Positions 47,907 to 59,427 of a DNA stretch of 64,000 nucleotides are shown piece by piece (the first letter of the stretch is position 1; each line of letters opens with the position of its first letter). The notes under the pieces were generated by a model. That model had not been told where the DNA came from. It did no database searches and saw only the letters and a program-made list of their open reading frames with translations. A program made the position numbers and the translations under genes. Location of the stretch: positions 21,195,445-21,259,444 of the forward strand of contig CM033107.1 in NCBI GenBank assembly GCA_019321725.1, read 5' to 3'. The DNA comes from Paulownia fortunei (lineage: Eukaryota; Streptophyta; Magnoliopsida; Lamiales; Paulowniaceae).

Positions 47907-50900
47907 ATGGACTCCATCTTTCTCCTTGGTGAAGCAGACCGTGCAGCCTTTCTCCAACATATGATGCAATCTTTTGGATGTACTTACATTTGCCTCTGGT
48001 CTTATTTACCCCTGCCATCCAAGTGAGACATAAATACATATATACATATATTGTACATGTGTATGCATATTTTCTTCACACACATATCCACAGCTTGTGA
48101 GTGCATGTATATATTGGCCTATCATAAAACTTTGCAGCCTCAAATTCTGTCCACAGCTGCTTGCTATTTTTGGATGGACTCTACCAAGAAGGAAGCAGCC
48201 AGCAACCAAGCTCATCATCTGGAAGCCTTGCTAGAAGGCTTTTCAATGCATATTGTGAATCAGTAAACTATGTTGATCATGGGTATATTTATATGGCATT
48301 CTACAACGATGCAACGAGTTAAAAAACAGCCCATTATCCTTCTTCAAATTGAAGTTAAAGTATATGATTTGTTTTTTAAACTTTCAGGCGAGCACCAGGC
48401 TTTGCTTTCAAGAACAATCTTCCTTACATGGAGATGAAGTCACATAGCCTTCAGAGGCTAGCATCCAGTGAAGTACAGATGCAATTCTACCAGGTATTCT
48501 TTATGTACACAACCACTTGAAGGAAATATAAGTATTTTCACCAATTTTTGGAGGCCTATACATGTCTGAATCATTGTGTTTTGATCATATATACAGGAAG
48601 CTGGGATTAAGGTTTGCCCTCTACGAGAAAGAAAGCACTTTTTTATCTGTGAAATTACATTCGGCATTGTAAATTTATTGGGTTTTCTTCGTGTTTTAAC
48701 TGCAATTATAGACCGTCGTGTTTATGGGGTGCGCCACAGGAGAGATGGAGATAGGCATGTCAAGTGAGCCTCAGGTAAGAGTATGATATGTGAGCAACTA
48801 TATGGCCACATTTTGTACTCATTATCCAAATTGCTAGAATCTTAACCATATTTCATGCATGAAAAAACGCTTTATTTTTCAGGTAGACCTGGAAATGGAA
48901 ATGAAAAACTGGTTCCCTGTTGATTTCTCTAGACAAACAGCCCCTGGAGAGCTCCCTCAGCCCACCAATCAGAACCGGCCTTCGACATCTTCTTCTTCAC
49001 TAAGGTCCTTATCAGTTGATAGCGTTGAATACTCGCCTTCACCATTCAGCATTCCAAGCTCTTCTTTCATTACAGAGCCCCCAAAAGAAGCACTTGTGGG
49101 AGAAGCCCTTTTAAGATCAGTTCCACTATCGGCACCAATCAGCACTAGCCCTCACCAACAAGCCATACGTGCCTTAAGCCAAATTCGGAACACTCAATTC
49201 CCAACAATAGAAAGTGAAGATGCTGCAATGACAAAAGCCATTCTTGCTGTCTTATCTTCTTCTTCCACTTCTTCCTCTTCCACTGCACAAAACTTGCCTC
49301 CTATTATCCCAGCAAGCCATGAGCCGGCTGGATTTAGAAGTTATCGAGGAGCTGTAGCCCCAGTTGCAGCAAGAACTCAGAAGCACAACATGTTTAAAAA
49401 AGCAGTTTCGTTCTTCAGAAACTTGAATATGAGGAGAAGACAGGAATTACAGATTCAAGGAAACCGGCCTACGACCACACAGTTGCACCACATGATATCA
49501 GAAAGAAGACGAAGAGAAAAACTGAACGAAAGCTTCCAAGTTTTGAGATCATTACTCCCTCCAGGATCAAAGGTACAATTTCAGCTAATACATCAATCTT
49601 AATTCTGACTAATTATATTATACGTAGAATTGCTTGATCAATAATCAAATAACGAGTTTTTTTTTTTCTCTACACAGAAGGATAAGGCATCAGTGCTTAG
49701 CAGCACAACTGAGTACTTAAGCTCATTGGAATCTCAAGTTGCAGAACTCAGCAAAAGAAATCAGACATTGGAAACGCAGCTTTCGACGACTCAAAGAGAA
49801 GCTGGTGAAGAAGTAGGGGTTTCTTCTTCAACTTCAAGGGTAAATGTGGAGATTGCACACGTTTCACCATTAACATCAGAATCAAGATTCTTGGATTTGA
49901 GAGTGACTTTAAGATCAGGAGAATGTAGCATGATGGATTTGGTTGTTCGGGTATTGGAGTTCTTGAAACAGCAAAGGAATGTAAGCGTATTGTCAGTACA
50001 ATCCAACACCAGGATGGTGGAATCAACTCCAGTACATGGCCTAGTCTTGAGATTGAAAGTTGAGGTATGTAATTTATATTTAGATGCATATATAATCCAC
50101 ACAGTACTTTAATATCCAAGATTTTACTCCATATAAGTTGATTATGGCATTACTGCATTTCTTCTGATTCATAACTTGGTCACATTAGTAGCCAAAATGG
50201 TGATTGCTTTGAAACTTGTGAGAATTATATATATCCAGGGTTGAGTTTGGTCACACCAAGTGAGATACTTATATTTGTTATATTATTTGTTTACAAGAGA
50301 TGAGATGGGAGGCACGGCACAATATAAGTGGAATAAATTATAATTGTTACTAGGGACGGAACAAGAGGGCTTGGTGGAAGCAGATCCTTCTCAAATTTAA
50401 GTAAACATAAATTTTAAGTATAAATTTATTAAATTATAAATTTTTGCCCTTTAAAAATAACAAACTGAAAACATCTTTTTAACTATTGTTTTGAAAGAAG
50501 GAAAAAAAATTCAATTTCACCTATAGGATTAAAATTTATGACTCCATTCCTGCTTGTTAGGTAATGAACTAGTTAAGTGTGACCACACAGCATCGACCTA
50601 GACAGAAATTTCCGACGGTGCTATGCTAACTCACGTGTGCTAGATCAACGTGTTATTGCATTTTATTGTTAATATGCTTTGCGAGATACGTGCATCTAGA
50701 CTTAAAAATTGACCCCTAAGTGTGTCTACAAAGTAATTATATTTTTCTAATTACAATTAGTAGATGCAAAGTACTCTTGGCCAGCCCTCCACCATCAAAG
50801 GATAATTATATTACAACCCCCAGCAAAAAGTTATATACATCGGAAATTACTAAGAACTTGTGATTTTTTCACATGCAAATAACCTTTTTTAACCTTTTTT

Positions 50901-51056
50901 TTCTAACCAAGTAATGATTTTCATTGTGGAAGAACATGTACATAAGATAACAATGTTGATTCTTGTTTGATTTTCCTTTGTCTGTAGGGAGATGAATTTG
51001 ACGAGTCTGGTTTCCAAGAAGCTGTAGGAAGGGTAGTTGATGACCTACCCCATTGA
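47907..51056 (+). CDS. bHLH transcription factor, bHLH041-like, 8 coding exons
   Basis: Nuclear DNA-binding regulator. Coding exons: 47907-48022, 48157-48282, 48388-48493, 48597-48611, 48712-48774, 48883-49572, 49678-50064, 50988-51056; all introns GT-AG, phases agree, 523 aa. The family starts at Met-Asp-Ser (47907); an in-frame ATG at 47841 would add 22 residues. The N-terminal region (1-142) has the conserved 'RAAFLQHMMQSFGCTYICLW' and 'FKNNLPYME' segments typical of bHLH041. A Ser-rich linker follows (143-340), then the basic helix (about 344-360) with His345-Glu349-Arg353, the pattern expected for G-box binding, helix 2 (about 373-395) starting in exon 7, a short leucine-zipper-like stretch, and a C-terminal ACT-like region. 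Target genes are unknown. Confidence 0.92.
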
Positions 51057-54000
51057 CACTTTGACCACAAAGTACCAGATATCTTCCAACTATTGTTAAA
51101 AGCTTGGTTAGCTACATGGCTGCTGGTTATATATAATCACCATTTTGTCCTAACTATTTATTAATTTTGGTAGAAAATTTACTACATCATTAGTAGTTTC
51201 AAAGATGTGACCTAATTGAGTCACTAGTTTCCACAATTTTGATAGTTTTTCAAAGGAACACTAGAGGCAATCAATCATATACTTGTTTGATTTGATCATT
51301 GTCCCATATTGAGAAAATTCTTTAAAGTTCAACATAGGTATAACTAATATATTGACGATGTTAACCTCTAAATTAGAGGTAAAGTCGTTAATTCCTCCAT
51401 ATAACATGAAATGTGTGGATGTCCAGTGAGAGTCAACTTCTTCTAGAATATTTGATTGAATTACAGATTTCTACCTGTAACATGAACAAATTATTGAAAA
51501 CGCTCTAACGATCAAATCAGAATCTGAAGATTATCCAAAAAGATTCAAAACAAGAGCAAGACACTATTCAGAACTGTAAAATATACAATGATGGCATGTT
51601 CTTGTATTGATTGAGTTTTTTAGATCTATTGATCTGGGCATTTTAGATAATTGAGTTCTCCAAATTATTATTGGGCCATTTTATTTATTTACATTATGAT
51701 TTGACATAATATAAATCAAAATATATTTTAATATTGTGCCATTACCAATATTAAATTCTTATTTACAATACCGAAAAATTTGTAGCTTGTAGATATCACA
51801 TAATGTGTTGCCGATCTTGACTGATAATTTTTTCTGTAGACCAATTAGGAATCACATCAAATGAAAGCAACAGTAGCAAACATTAATTGATGCATTTAAA
51901 TATGGTCAAATGTCAAAACAATTGCACTTTTATATTCGAAAGAAATTGTCACCTGATCAATTTTTGCTTTCATGGTCTCATTCAACTAGTTAATTAAATT
52001 AATTAGGGTAACTACATATAAAATGACCGTCGTTTATAATGTTCTTGAATATTTCCATTTTCACCACGTAATCTAAGTCGAGTTGTTCTGACTTGGGTTT
52101 CTTTCATTGAATTCAATGTACCCAGTTTTGACTGTCCCAATATACATCTACTCCATTGAATCTTCTAGACAATGTAACAGTTGATTTTTCCCAGAGTTTC
52201 TTGAATTTGAACATTGTCTGAATAATTAATGATATTTATACATTGAATATGTAGTCTAATTTGTTATTAGGGTTGAAAAATAAATTAAGTTATTCGATAT
52301 TCAACTTGAAATTGATAATTAAAAGCTTGTTTGAATTTAAGTTAATAAATCAAATTTGAACATATTTTTTTAATTCAATTAAGTATGAAGTTAAACTTGA
52401 TCTCAATTAGAATAGTGAAAAAATAAAAATAAAAATATAAAAAAATTAAATTACTCAAAATCGATTCATATTCGATTCAATTAAAGTTCGTTTAAATTAA
52501 GACGATTAATAATCAAATCAAATTAAAATATAATTTTTAAAACTCAATAAAAATTTAAATAATCTTAAACATTAACGTGTTCAGGTCGACTCGATTCGTA
52601 TACACATTTATTTTTAATTCTTATTTTAACAACCCATCTTGAATTCAAAAAATGATTCTGATTATTGTGGACCACTTTGTGTTTTCTTGAGACTGCAATT
52701 TTGCATTATTTTTCCTACAGGTTGCCATATAAAGATTTATGGTCCCAGTTTTTTGTTGGACCAAAAAAGGTGCAACTTTACCAAATTACCCCTCCCCCAA
52801 CACTTTCCAAGTAGAAAGAAAATTGAAATTTGTACAAGGCAAATGGCTGTAGAGAGTGATTGATTGAAAATGATGTTGGTTTAGGTGTGAAACGACTGTC
52901 CCTCTTAAGAACTTTTTAGAAAATGCAGTTCTAATCATAGTAATTTGATTTTTTATCTCATATTTTCGTGTATATATATAGAATATTTTTTAAATATATT
53001 TTTAATATGAATCATATATTATTGATATATATCTATGAAATAAAATACGATATAAACATCAATATCTCGTGGCCTACAAATTACAGTCATAAATTTGACA
53101 ATTTAGCTTGTTGTAAATATTTAAAACTTTTAAGGAATACAGTTGGTATTAGTAATACTTCTGTGACGTAATGGCAACCACTTGTTCCTACCATGAAGAT
53201 GTTGGTCGAAGATTTTAGTGATGCAAAAGTGTCATGAACATAGAGATCAATATATACACATACTATAAAGATAACTTTATAATGTTTATCCGTTTTTAAT
53301 AGTGCGAAATCTACTTTTTATGAGATTATACAAATGGACTAAATGAGATAAAATAAGCTAAATATTATGAGAACTATTTCCTCCATATCAAAGTGTAACA
53401 AAAAAAAAATTACCTTAAAAAATAGGATGTAATTTTTTTCCTGCGCTTTTGCCCGAATTAACATGCACTTTTTATTAGTGAAAAAGTTAAAAGATATATT
53501 AATGTCAGAATATCAATTATTGACAATTAATTAATAATTATTAATAATTATCAACAACTAACTATTACGAAACGAAAATATGTAAACGAAAATATCAACA
53601 ACTAATTAATTGTAATGGATTTTGAACCCGAATTCTAACTCTCTTTCATTCGGTGAATGAAAGGAACTCAAATAATTATAAGTAATATTGAAACTATAAA
53701 TTTTGGAATATTATTGAATATGTACCTTTATATTGGATGTTGTGAGTAAGTAAAAACATAGATTTATTGCAGGATAATTAGTTTTATTCTCTATTTCTCT
53801 TTCACTCTAAATTTTGCTCAACTTGATCGTCTAACTTTGTTGTCAATGGAACTAAGTAAATCTTGTCCGATCAAAATTTACTAGTACCAAGTTAATTATA
53901 AGTTATACATTGTCGTTGATGTGGAAGGCCTCTTCACTTTTTTTACGTGGAATATAATATGATTGATAAAAGTTCAAGAACTCGAATCTAATCAGTATAC

Positions 54001-54240
54001 CAAGATAATATATTAATATAATTGAACAAATATATACTTTATGAAATAAATGATATAAACAAAATGATAGTAATAATAACATTTCAATTTATATTTGGTG
54101 ATGAATTATTGTTAGAAGTCAATAACATAAATTCATTATCCTATATAAATCATATACATAAATTCATTCCAAAAGTAAATAAATTTGTGATTAAGGATAG
54201 TTTAGGTTATATAATTACAATCACATTACTAAAATTATAC
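51057..54240. other. intergenic DNA downstream of the bHLH gene
   Basis: The first few hundred bases probably contain the bHLH 3' UTR. The rest is AT-rich with short frames only. No RNA gene or clear element recognised. Confidence 0.5.
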
Positions 54241-54244
54241 TACT

Positions 54245-54545
54245 AAACTATGCTTGATCACAAATTTGTTTATTTCCTTTTTCTTATTTTTCTTTCTTTT
54301 TCTTTTTATTTTCTTTCATCGTTCTCCTCTTCTTCTTTTTTTCTTTTTTTCCTCTCTTTTTCTTTTTCTTTTTCTTTCCTTGTGTTCTTTCTTCATCTCC
54401 TCTTTTTTTTCTTGTTTCTTTCTTCCTTCTTCTCTCATATTTCCTCCTTTATTCTTCAAATCTCTTATTTCTTATTTGTTTTTATTTTCTTCTTTCTTCT
54501 TTCTCTATATCTCTCCTCTTGTACGTCTCATTCTCTCCTTCGTGC
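54245..54545 (+). repeat. polypyrimidine tract of about 300 bp
   Basis: Plus strand almost only C and T, arranged as irregular 'tttct', 'tcttc' and 'ctcct' runs. Two overlapping frames are open through it, but their Phe/Ser/Leu-only translation is a composition artefact. Such homopurine-homopyrimidine DNA can adopt triplex structure. Confidence 0.85.
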
Positions 54546-54599
54546 CTCACCCATCACAATAATCACCCCACCCCCACCATTGAACTTGAGAGAAATCTA

Positions 54600-55716
54600 C
54601 TTCAATAGATAAGGCAAAGGCAGTGAATTGGGGATTTAAGTAGCAATTTATTTATTTGGACAGGAGGGAAATTTTTTCTAATTTCACACATGATTTTTAA
54701 GGACAAACTTTAAAGGCAATCTAAAATGGTGAGCCTTAAAGGATTATTAGATCCTATCCCTTTGGGTGGGATTCATATCCAACAAACAATCACTATTTTG
54801 AAATAGTATCTGCCTATCATTTTTCAGTTGAGCTTCCATCATGTAATGTACACAATTAACTGAATTGGATTAATTAGTAAATCTGAGCTATTCCGAGAAA
54901 GTAAACGGGGATCGTGATACATACAAGTACATATTTATATACTTACGAGAAACTTGGCTATGATTTTATTTTATACCAAGAATAATCAAGAGATATATAA
55001 TACTAATTGAAACCATATGGACGTAAATTATGAGATGTTTACTAAAAATCAAAAATTAAAATTAGATAACGGAAATGTAAATTAAAATATTAATCTTAAA
55101 AATATTGAATAGATAAAAGATTACAATTCGTAACTTGAGAGTCAAAAATAGAATTTGCATAATCATAAAAGAGATAAAAAGAATCTTGGAACTTTACTTG
55201 ATATTAGAATTGAAAATTTTATAAAACTGGAGTTGAAATAACATGCTTATAGCTTTTTGTACAATACGCTCAAGTGTTCATTCAGAAAATTCTGCCATTC
55301 ACCATGAGCATTTGCTTCTTTTTTTTTTTTTGAACTTCTTTTTTGCTACTAATTGAATTCGAGAATATGAATTGAAGTCAAAAATCGTCATCTTTTATGA
55401 ATTTGCATCTTCAATAATTTGCTTTTTGAGCAAGTGGTGGATGAGTCAACATAAGGAGTCATGATATGTCTCTCATGCTTTAATTTTATTTTATATTTTA
55501 ATAATCTAGTTTTGATTTATTTAAACCAGTGGATATGTCAGAAGTAGTCATGTTGTTTCTTATTTTTAGATAATTTAAAAGATTTTTAAGTACTAAATCT
55601 TGTCCACAAAAATTTTAAGAAATTGGACTGAGGATGCCAAAACAATCATCTTTCATTATCATCCCTGAGATTGATTGAAGATGCCAAACTTTGTCCTTTG
55701 CTATTGTGTTCTTGGA
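54600..55716. other. intergenic, no gene seen
   Basis: AT-rich sequence between the polypyrimidine tract and the plastid-derived fragments. Nothing recognisable. Confidence 0.5.
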
Positions 55717-55815
55717 ATGGAAACGACGGCTAATACCCGTGATAGGCCGAGGATCGAAAGGAGGAATCCGCCCGAGAGAAGCTTAGTTGGTGAGATAAAA
55801 GTTTACTAAAAATTA
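55717..55815 (+). pseudogene. plastid 16S rRNA fragment inserted in nuclear DNA
   Basis: Reads 'ggaaacgacggctaatacc' and 'aaaggaggaatccgcccgag', the highly conserved segment of plastid 16S rRNA, then jumps to 'ttagttggtgag', so about 20 nt of the normal gene are missing between them. Several substitutions. Too short and damaged to be functional; a nuclear insertion of plastid DNA. Confidence 0.85.
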
Positions 55816-55943
55816 ATTTTTAATTAAAATAAAGTTATGATTCTCCCCAAACAACCGTTCTTTTATATTGACCAAGCAAAAACGTCACTCCTTTAGATCC
55901 AAAAGCGATTTTGAATTTGTAAATATTTTTTGAATCAAGAGTT

Positions 55944-56210
55944 TTATACATTTTTTATTTGAGATGAATTCAAAGAAATTATTCGAATTATGTTATCGTC
56001 ATTTATTAAAACCGACAACTGACCTAATGTAATTTGATTATAATTCAATTCATAACAATTATAAGTTGAAAGTTTATATTTTTCAATCATAGATAAATAA
56101 TTTATTGGACAATACTCAACGCAATTAACACAAAATATGCAGATTTCAAAATCAATACTGTAATTAAGTAAACGTTTTCTTTCGAATATCAATTTCCAAT
56201 TTTCAATCAA
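55944..56210 (-). pseudogene. ndhI: plastid ndhI fragment (NDH complex subunit I) in nuclear DNA
   Basis: An 88-codon frame matching the C-terminal half of plastid NdhI, including a 4Fe-4S cluster motif CysX2CysX2CysX3CysPro ([12 protein letters not shown]) and the 'ELNYNQI.LG' segment, then a stop at the normal end. The N-terminal half is absent; several residues differ from the usual plastid sequence. In the plastome this gene is far from 16S rRNA, so the two fragments 130 bp apart come from different places. No nuclear transit peptide precedes it; not functional. Confidence 0.9.
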
Positions 56211-56639
56211 ACAATTTCATTCATTTCTTCTTCTCTTGTGGTTTTTGCTAATCCTTTCTCGAGTCATTGCTCTTACTGTGAATTGATCTATTTTCCATCA
56301 AAGAAATAGAAAGTTCTTAATATTTTGGAGTATTGGATTTTTAGATTGTGCTTTTGTATGTTTGAATGAGCTTGGTAGAAGGTGTAGGTATCAATTTACC
56401 CAAGTGGTGTAAATCTATTCGTGATGTTTTTTGTCGACTGAATTGACGGTGGAAGAATTCTCAATCGTTTTGGAGTTTGAGTTTGATGTGTTTGAGGTTG
56501 CAAAAAGCAAGTTGAGTCAGGATTTTAGCATTTTAAAGTGGTAAATATTTTTCATTTGTTTGAGATTTTGAATGGGAACTGCTAGTCAAAGATGTTATCT
56601 TTGACTGTAGAAATTCTAATTTTTCTGTAATTTCTTTAT

Positions 56640-57370
56640 AAAAAAATTACTGAGTTAAAAAATCAAGAATATATTAATATTCTTTTATATGTTCTAATTC
56701 AAAATCAAAGACTATAAAATAGTTTACAATCTAACAAAAATTTATTTCAAACATTTATGGTTGAAAAATCTTTAGCAGCTCTACAATTTATTAAAAAACA
56801 TTGTTTTAGTAAATGGTCGTGAAATTTTGAAATAAATAATACAATTGAAAGAATTTCTTTCTGGATAATTTTGTGAAAAATATTTTTTTTTTAATCCTGA
56901 ATAATATCAAACTATGATTTCTTTTCTCTAAGGATTCCACGAACCAATTGAAAATGCATCTATTGAGATGATGATTACTCAAACAAGAAAGTTCTTTGAC
57001 TTGGATTTTGCGAATGAGTTTTTTGACTGCCAATAAAAGGTATGCAAAATTGTCGGAGATGAGAAAAAAGCTAAAGATATAATTTAAAAATCCTAAAAAT
57101 CTTTGCAATTGTTTTTTATTTAGAATTTGAACAAAAAATTTTACCTCAAAAATTCAAGGACCTTTGTATAGGGATAACTGACCCTTTGATGACCTAATAT
57201 AATAATATTTATTTAGAAAAGTTTGATTATTGAAGCATAAACAATTAATCCATTTTTTTTATAAGATTGATTAAAAATTGTAAATGTTTTTATATTTCTC
57301 CATAGATTCACTAAAAATAAGCATGTCACCAATGTCCAAAATTGCAAAAGATGTGTAAGATGTGAAAAAA
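56640..57370 (-). mobile_element. pararetrovirus-like (Caulimoviridae-type) reverse transcriptase/RNase H relic
   Basis: On the minus strand the fragment runs from a degenerate RT active-site segment (near 57345, reading Gly-Asp where two Asp are expected, followed by Leu-Ile-Phe-Ser) through a 'FLI.LI' and 'LGH' region (57290-57190), the 'QRFLGFLNYI' connection typical of plant pararetroviruses (near 57105), to a decayed RNase H and a 'VFDFELEHIK' end (near 56715-56680). Frameshifts and stops occur throughout and the piece is truncated at both ends, so it is a non-functional endogenous relic. A diverged Ty3/gypsy origin is less likely given the connection motif. Confidence 0.62.
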
Positions 57371-57428
57371 ATTCACCCTTTTATTTATATATATATACTT
57401 GAGAGAGGCAAATTGATATTCACCATTT

Positions 57429-57461
<33 letters not shown>

Positions 57462-59427
57462 AGCACGTTGCAACAATTAGTTAACCAAAATACGTATATT
57501 TTTTATGTAATTAAATTAAAATTCAGCCATCAATGAGGGCAAATGATAAAGTTGAGGTTTTTGGCAATTATGCTTAATTATTTTTAAATCTTAATATATC
57601 AAATGATATAACCTCCTTAATTAATGCACTTTTCCTGCACAAACATTTAAATCCTACAAGTCTAATTTTATTTCAATTTGATAGAAAACTATAACATAAG
57701 TCTAATTGGTGTAATATTAAATTACATTTTATGTCAGTTTTTTTTTTTTTAAGTGAAACAATTACGTGTCATCATATTGTAATGTTAATATTCAATAATT
57801 AATTTTAGCAATTAAGAATCAATTATTAATAACTGCACAATCAACACTTAATAAAATACTAGTATTAAGACTGAATTGTATTCTTTTTCTCCAATCCCCT
57901 GAATTTTTTGTCTTTAGACCTTTCTTTGTCTTCAGTCTTGATGAAAAATATCAAAATAATAGAATTATTAGGAGAAGGAAATGTCTCTCAATCTTTTTTT
58001 CTATCACAAGAGCATCATCAAAGTCAAAAATAAAAAATAAAATAAAATTAAGGATAATTACAAAAACTTTTCTTTAAGTTTGGTCCAAGTACTGATTAAT
58101 CCTATGAGTTACTAAAATCACAACCACTTCTAACATTTTTTAACTTTGTACGGATTACCATAAGAATTATTCTCCATAAGGGAAAAAGTTAACCTCGGCC
58201 AACAATGATTACTTTTACAAGGTTTGTTCAAATTTACACAAATCTTCATGAAATTTATCCAATTCACCCCCATCTGCCCTTCGAATTTAATATTTCTAAC
58301 TAATCATAAAATTATATATGAAGTTGTATTCTATGATATAAATAAGGGCTTTTTAAGTTATTTAATTAAAAATATTAGTATTTTGAAAAAATAATCACAC
58401 ATCTCATGTTTTCCTTTTTTTGTATCACTATCTCCTTTAATTTTTAAAATTAATGAACATTTCATTGTTATTTTCACAAGAGATAAACACAAAACTGACT
58501 ATCTATATACTACCTTACTTTTAAATGATTATTTGCATCTACATCCCTTAAGGTTTAGCACTTTGGCATCTATCTCCCGTAAAAATTGAACTTTTAGCAA
58601 ATACCTCACTCTAGTATTATTTAATCAAAGATTTTAATAAAATTTTATTGACGACTAAAATACCCACATTTCTATATTTTTTTTTATTTTTTTATTTTTT
58701 TGGGGGTGGGGGGAGGGCATAACTTTGAAAACATTACATAATTTTTGTTTTAGGAATAACTTTTAAAACATACATAATTTTTAATAAAAAAAAATAACAA
58801 GTGATATCAAAAATATTTAAGGGGGCTGCACCTGCCCCATGCAATTTATCTGTTTTCACATCAAACTTCTTGTGAGATTTCTGTAATTATGTCAAAAAAA
58901 ATTAAGGGGGCTGCACCTGTCACATGCAAGTGTTAATAAAATTTCAGCACTTCACTTTCAGAAGTGATAAATTATTGTAAATCTGGTAAAAACCCACTTG
59001 TAGAAGCTGATGATCTTTCATTTTTTTGCCATCAATTCTGTCTGATGCTTCTCCAATACGTGCTTAAAATTCATCAAAGAGAAAAAAAGCCAGAGAAGAA
59101 AAGTAGGATGAGTCAAATCTGTGGCACTAGAAGCACTGCCCAGGTTGGAGGAAGCAGACTAGGAAAAATCCTAACACGAATTTTTCACTAAAGACAGCAG
59201 CACATCGTTTTCAGACAGTGCAAATGATAGATTGGTGGAAACCTTAAATTGGGACAAAACAGAACGTGTGACAACATGTAACTACTAGCCTACATACATT
59301 TAAGCTCGTGTCTAAACTATATAACATGGGCCAACATTTCGTTTCATTCATCAACTTCTATATGACACTCCTACCAATTGCATAACAAGCAAGCAAAGTA
59401 TTACTTGTCTTGTGACCATACACTCAT
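57371..59427. other. intergenic DNA, no gene recognised
   Basis: AT-rich, with a TA run at 57437-57462 and a C/G-rich spacer at 58700-58720. A 20-nt motif 'aagggggctgcacctg' with 'catgcaa' is repeated at 58814-58840 and 58901-58927. 58964-59191 has an open 75-codon frame in less AT-rich DNA without recognisable family; it may be a gene remnant. Confidence 0.45.

Noticed and set aside
49748..50119. Minus-strand frames of 103 and 123 codons at the bHLH exon 7
   Set aside because: They overlap the well-supported bHLH coding exon on the other strand and have no recognisable motif.
54250..54612. Open frames of 102-120 codons rich in Phe, Ser and Leu
   Set aside because: Explained by the polypyrimidine composition; such sequence rarely contains stop codons.
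55717..55815. A functional rRNA gene
   Set aside because: Only about 100 nt with an internal deletion and substitutions; a plastid DNA insertion explains it.
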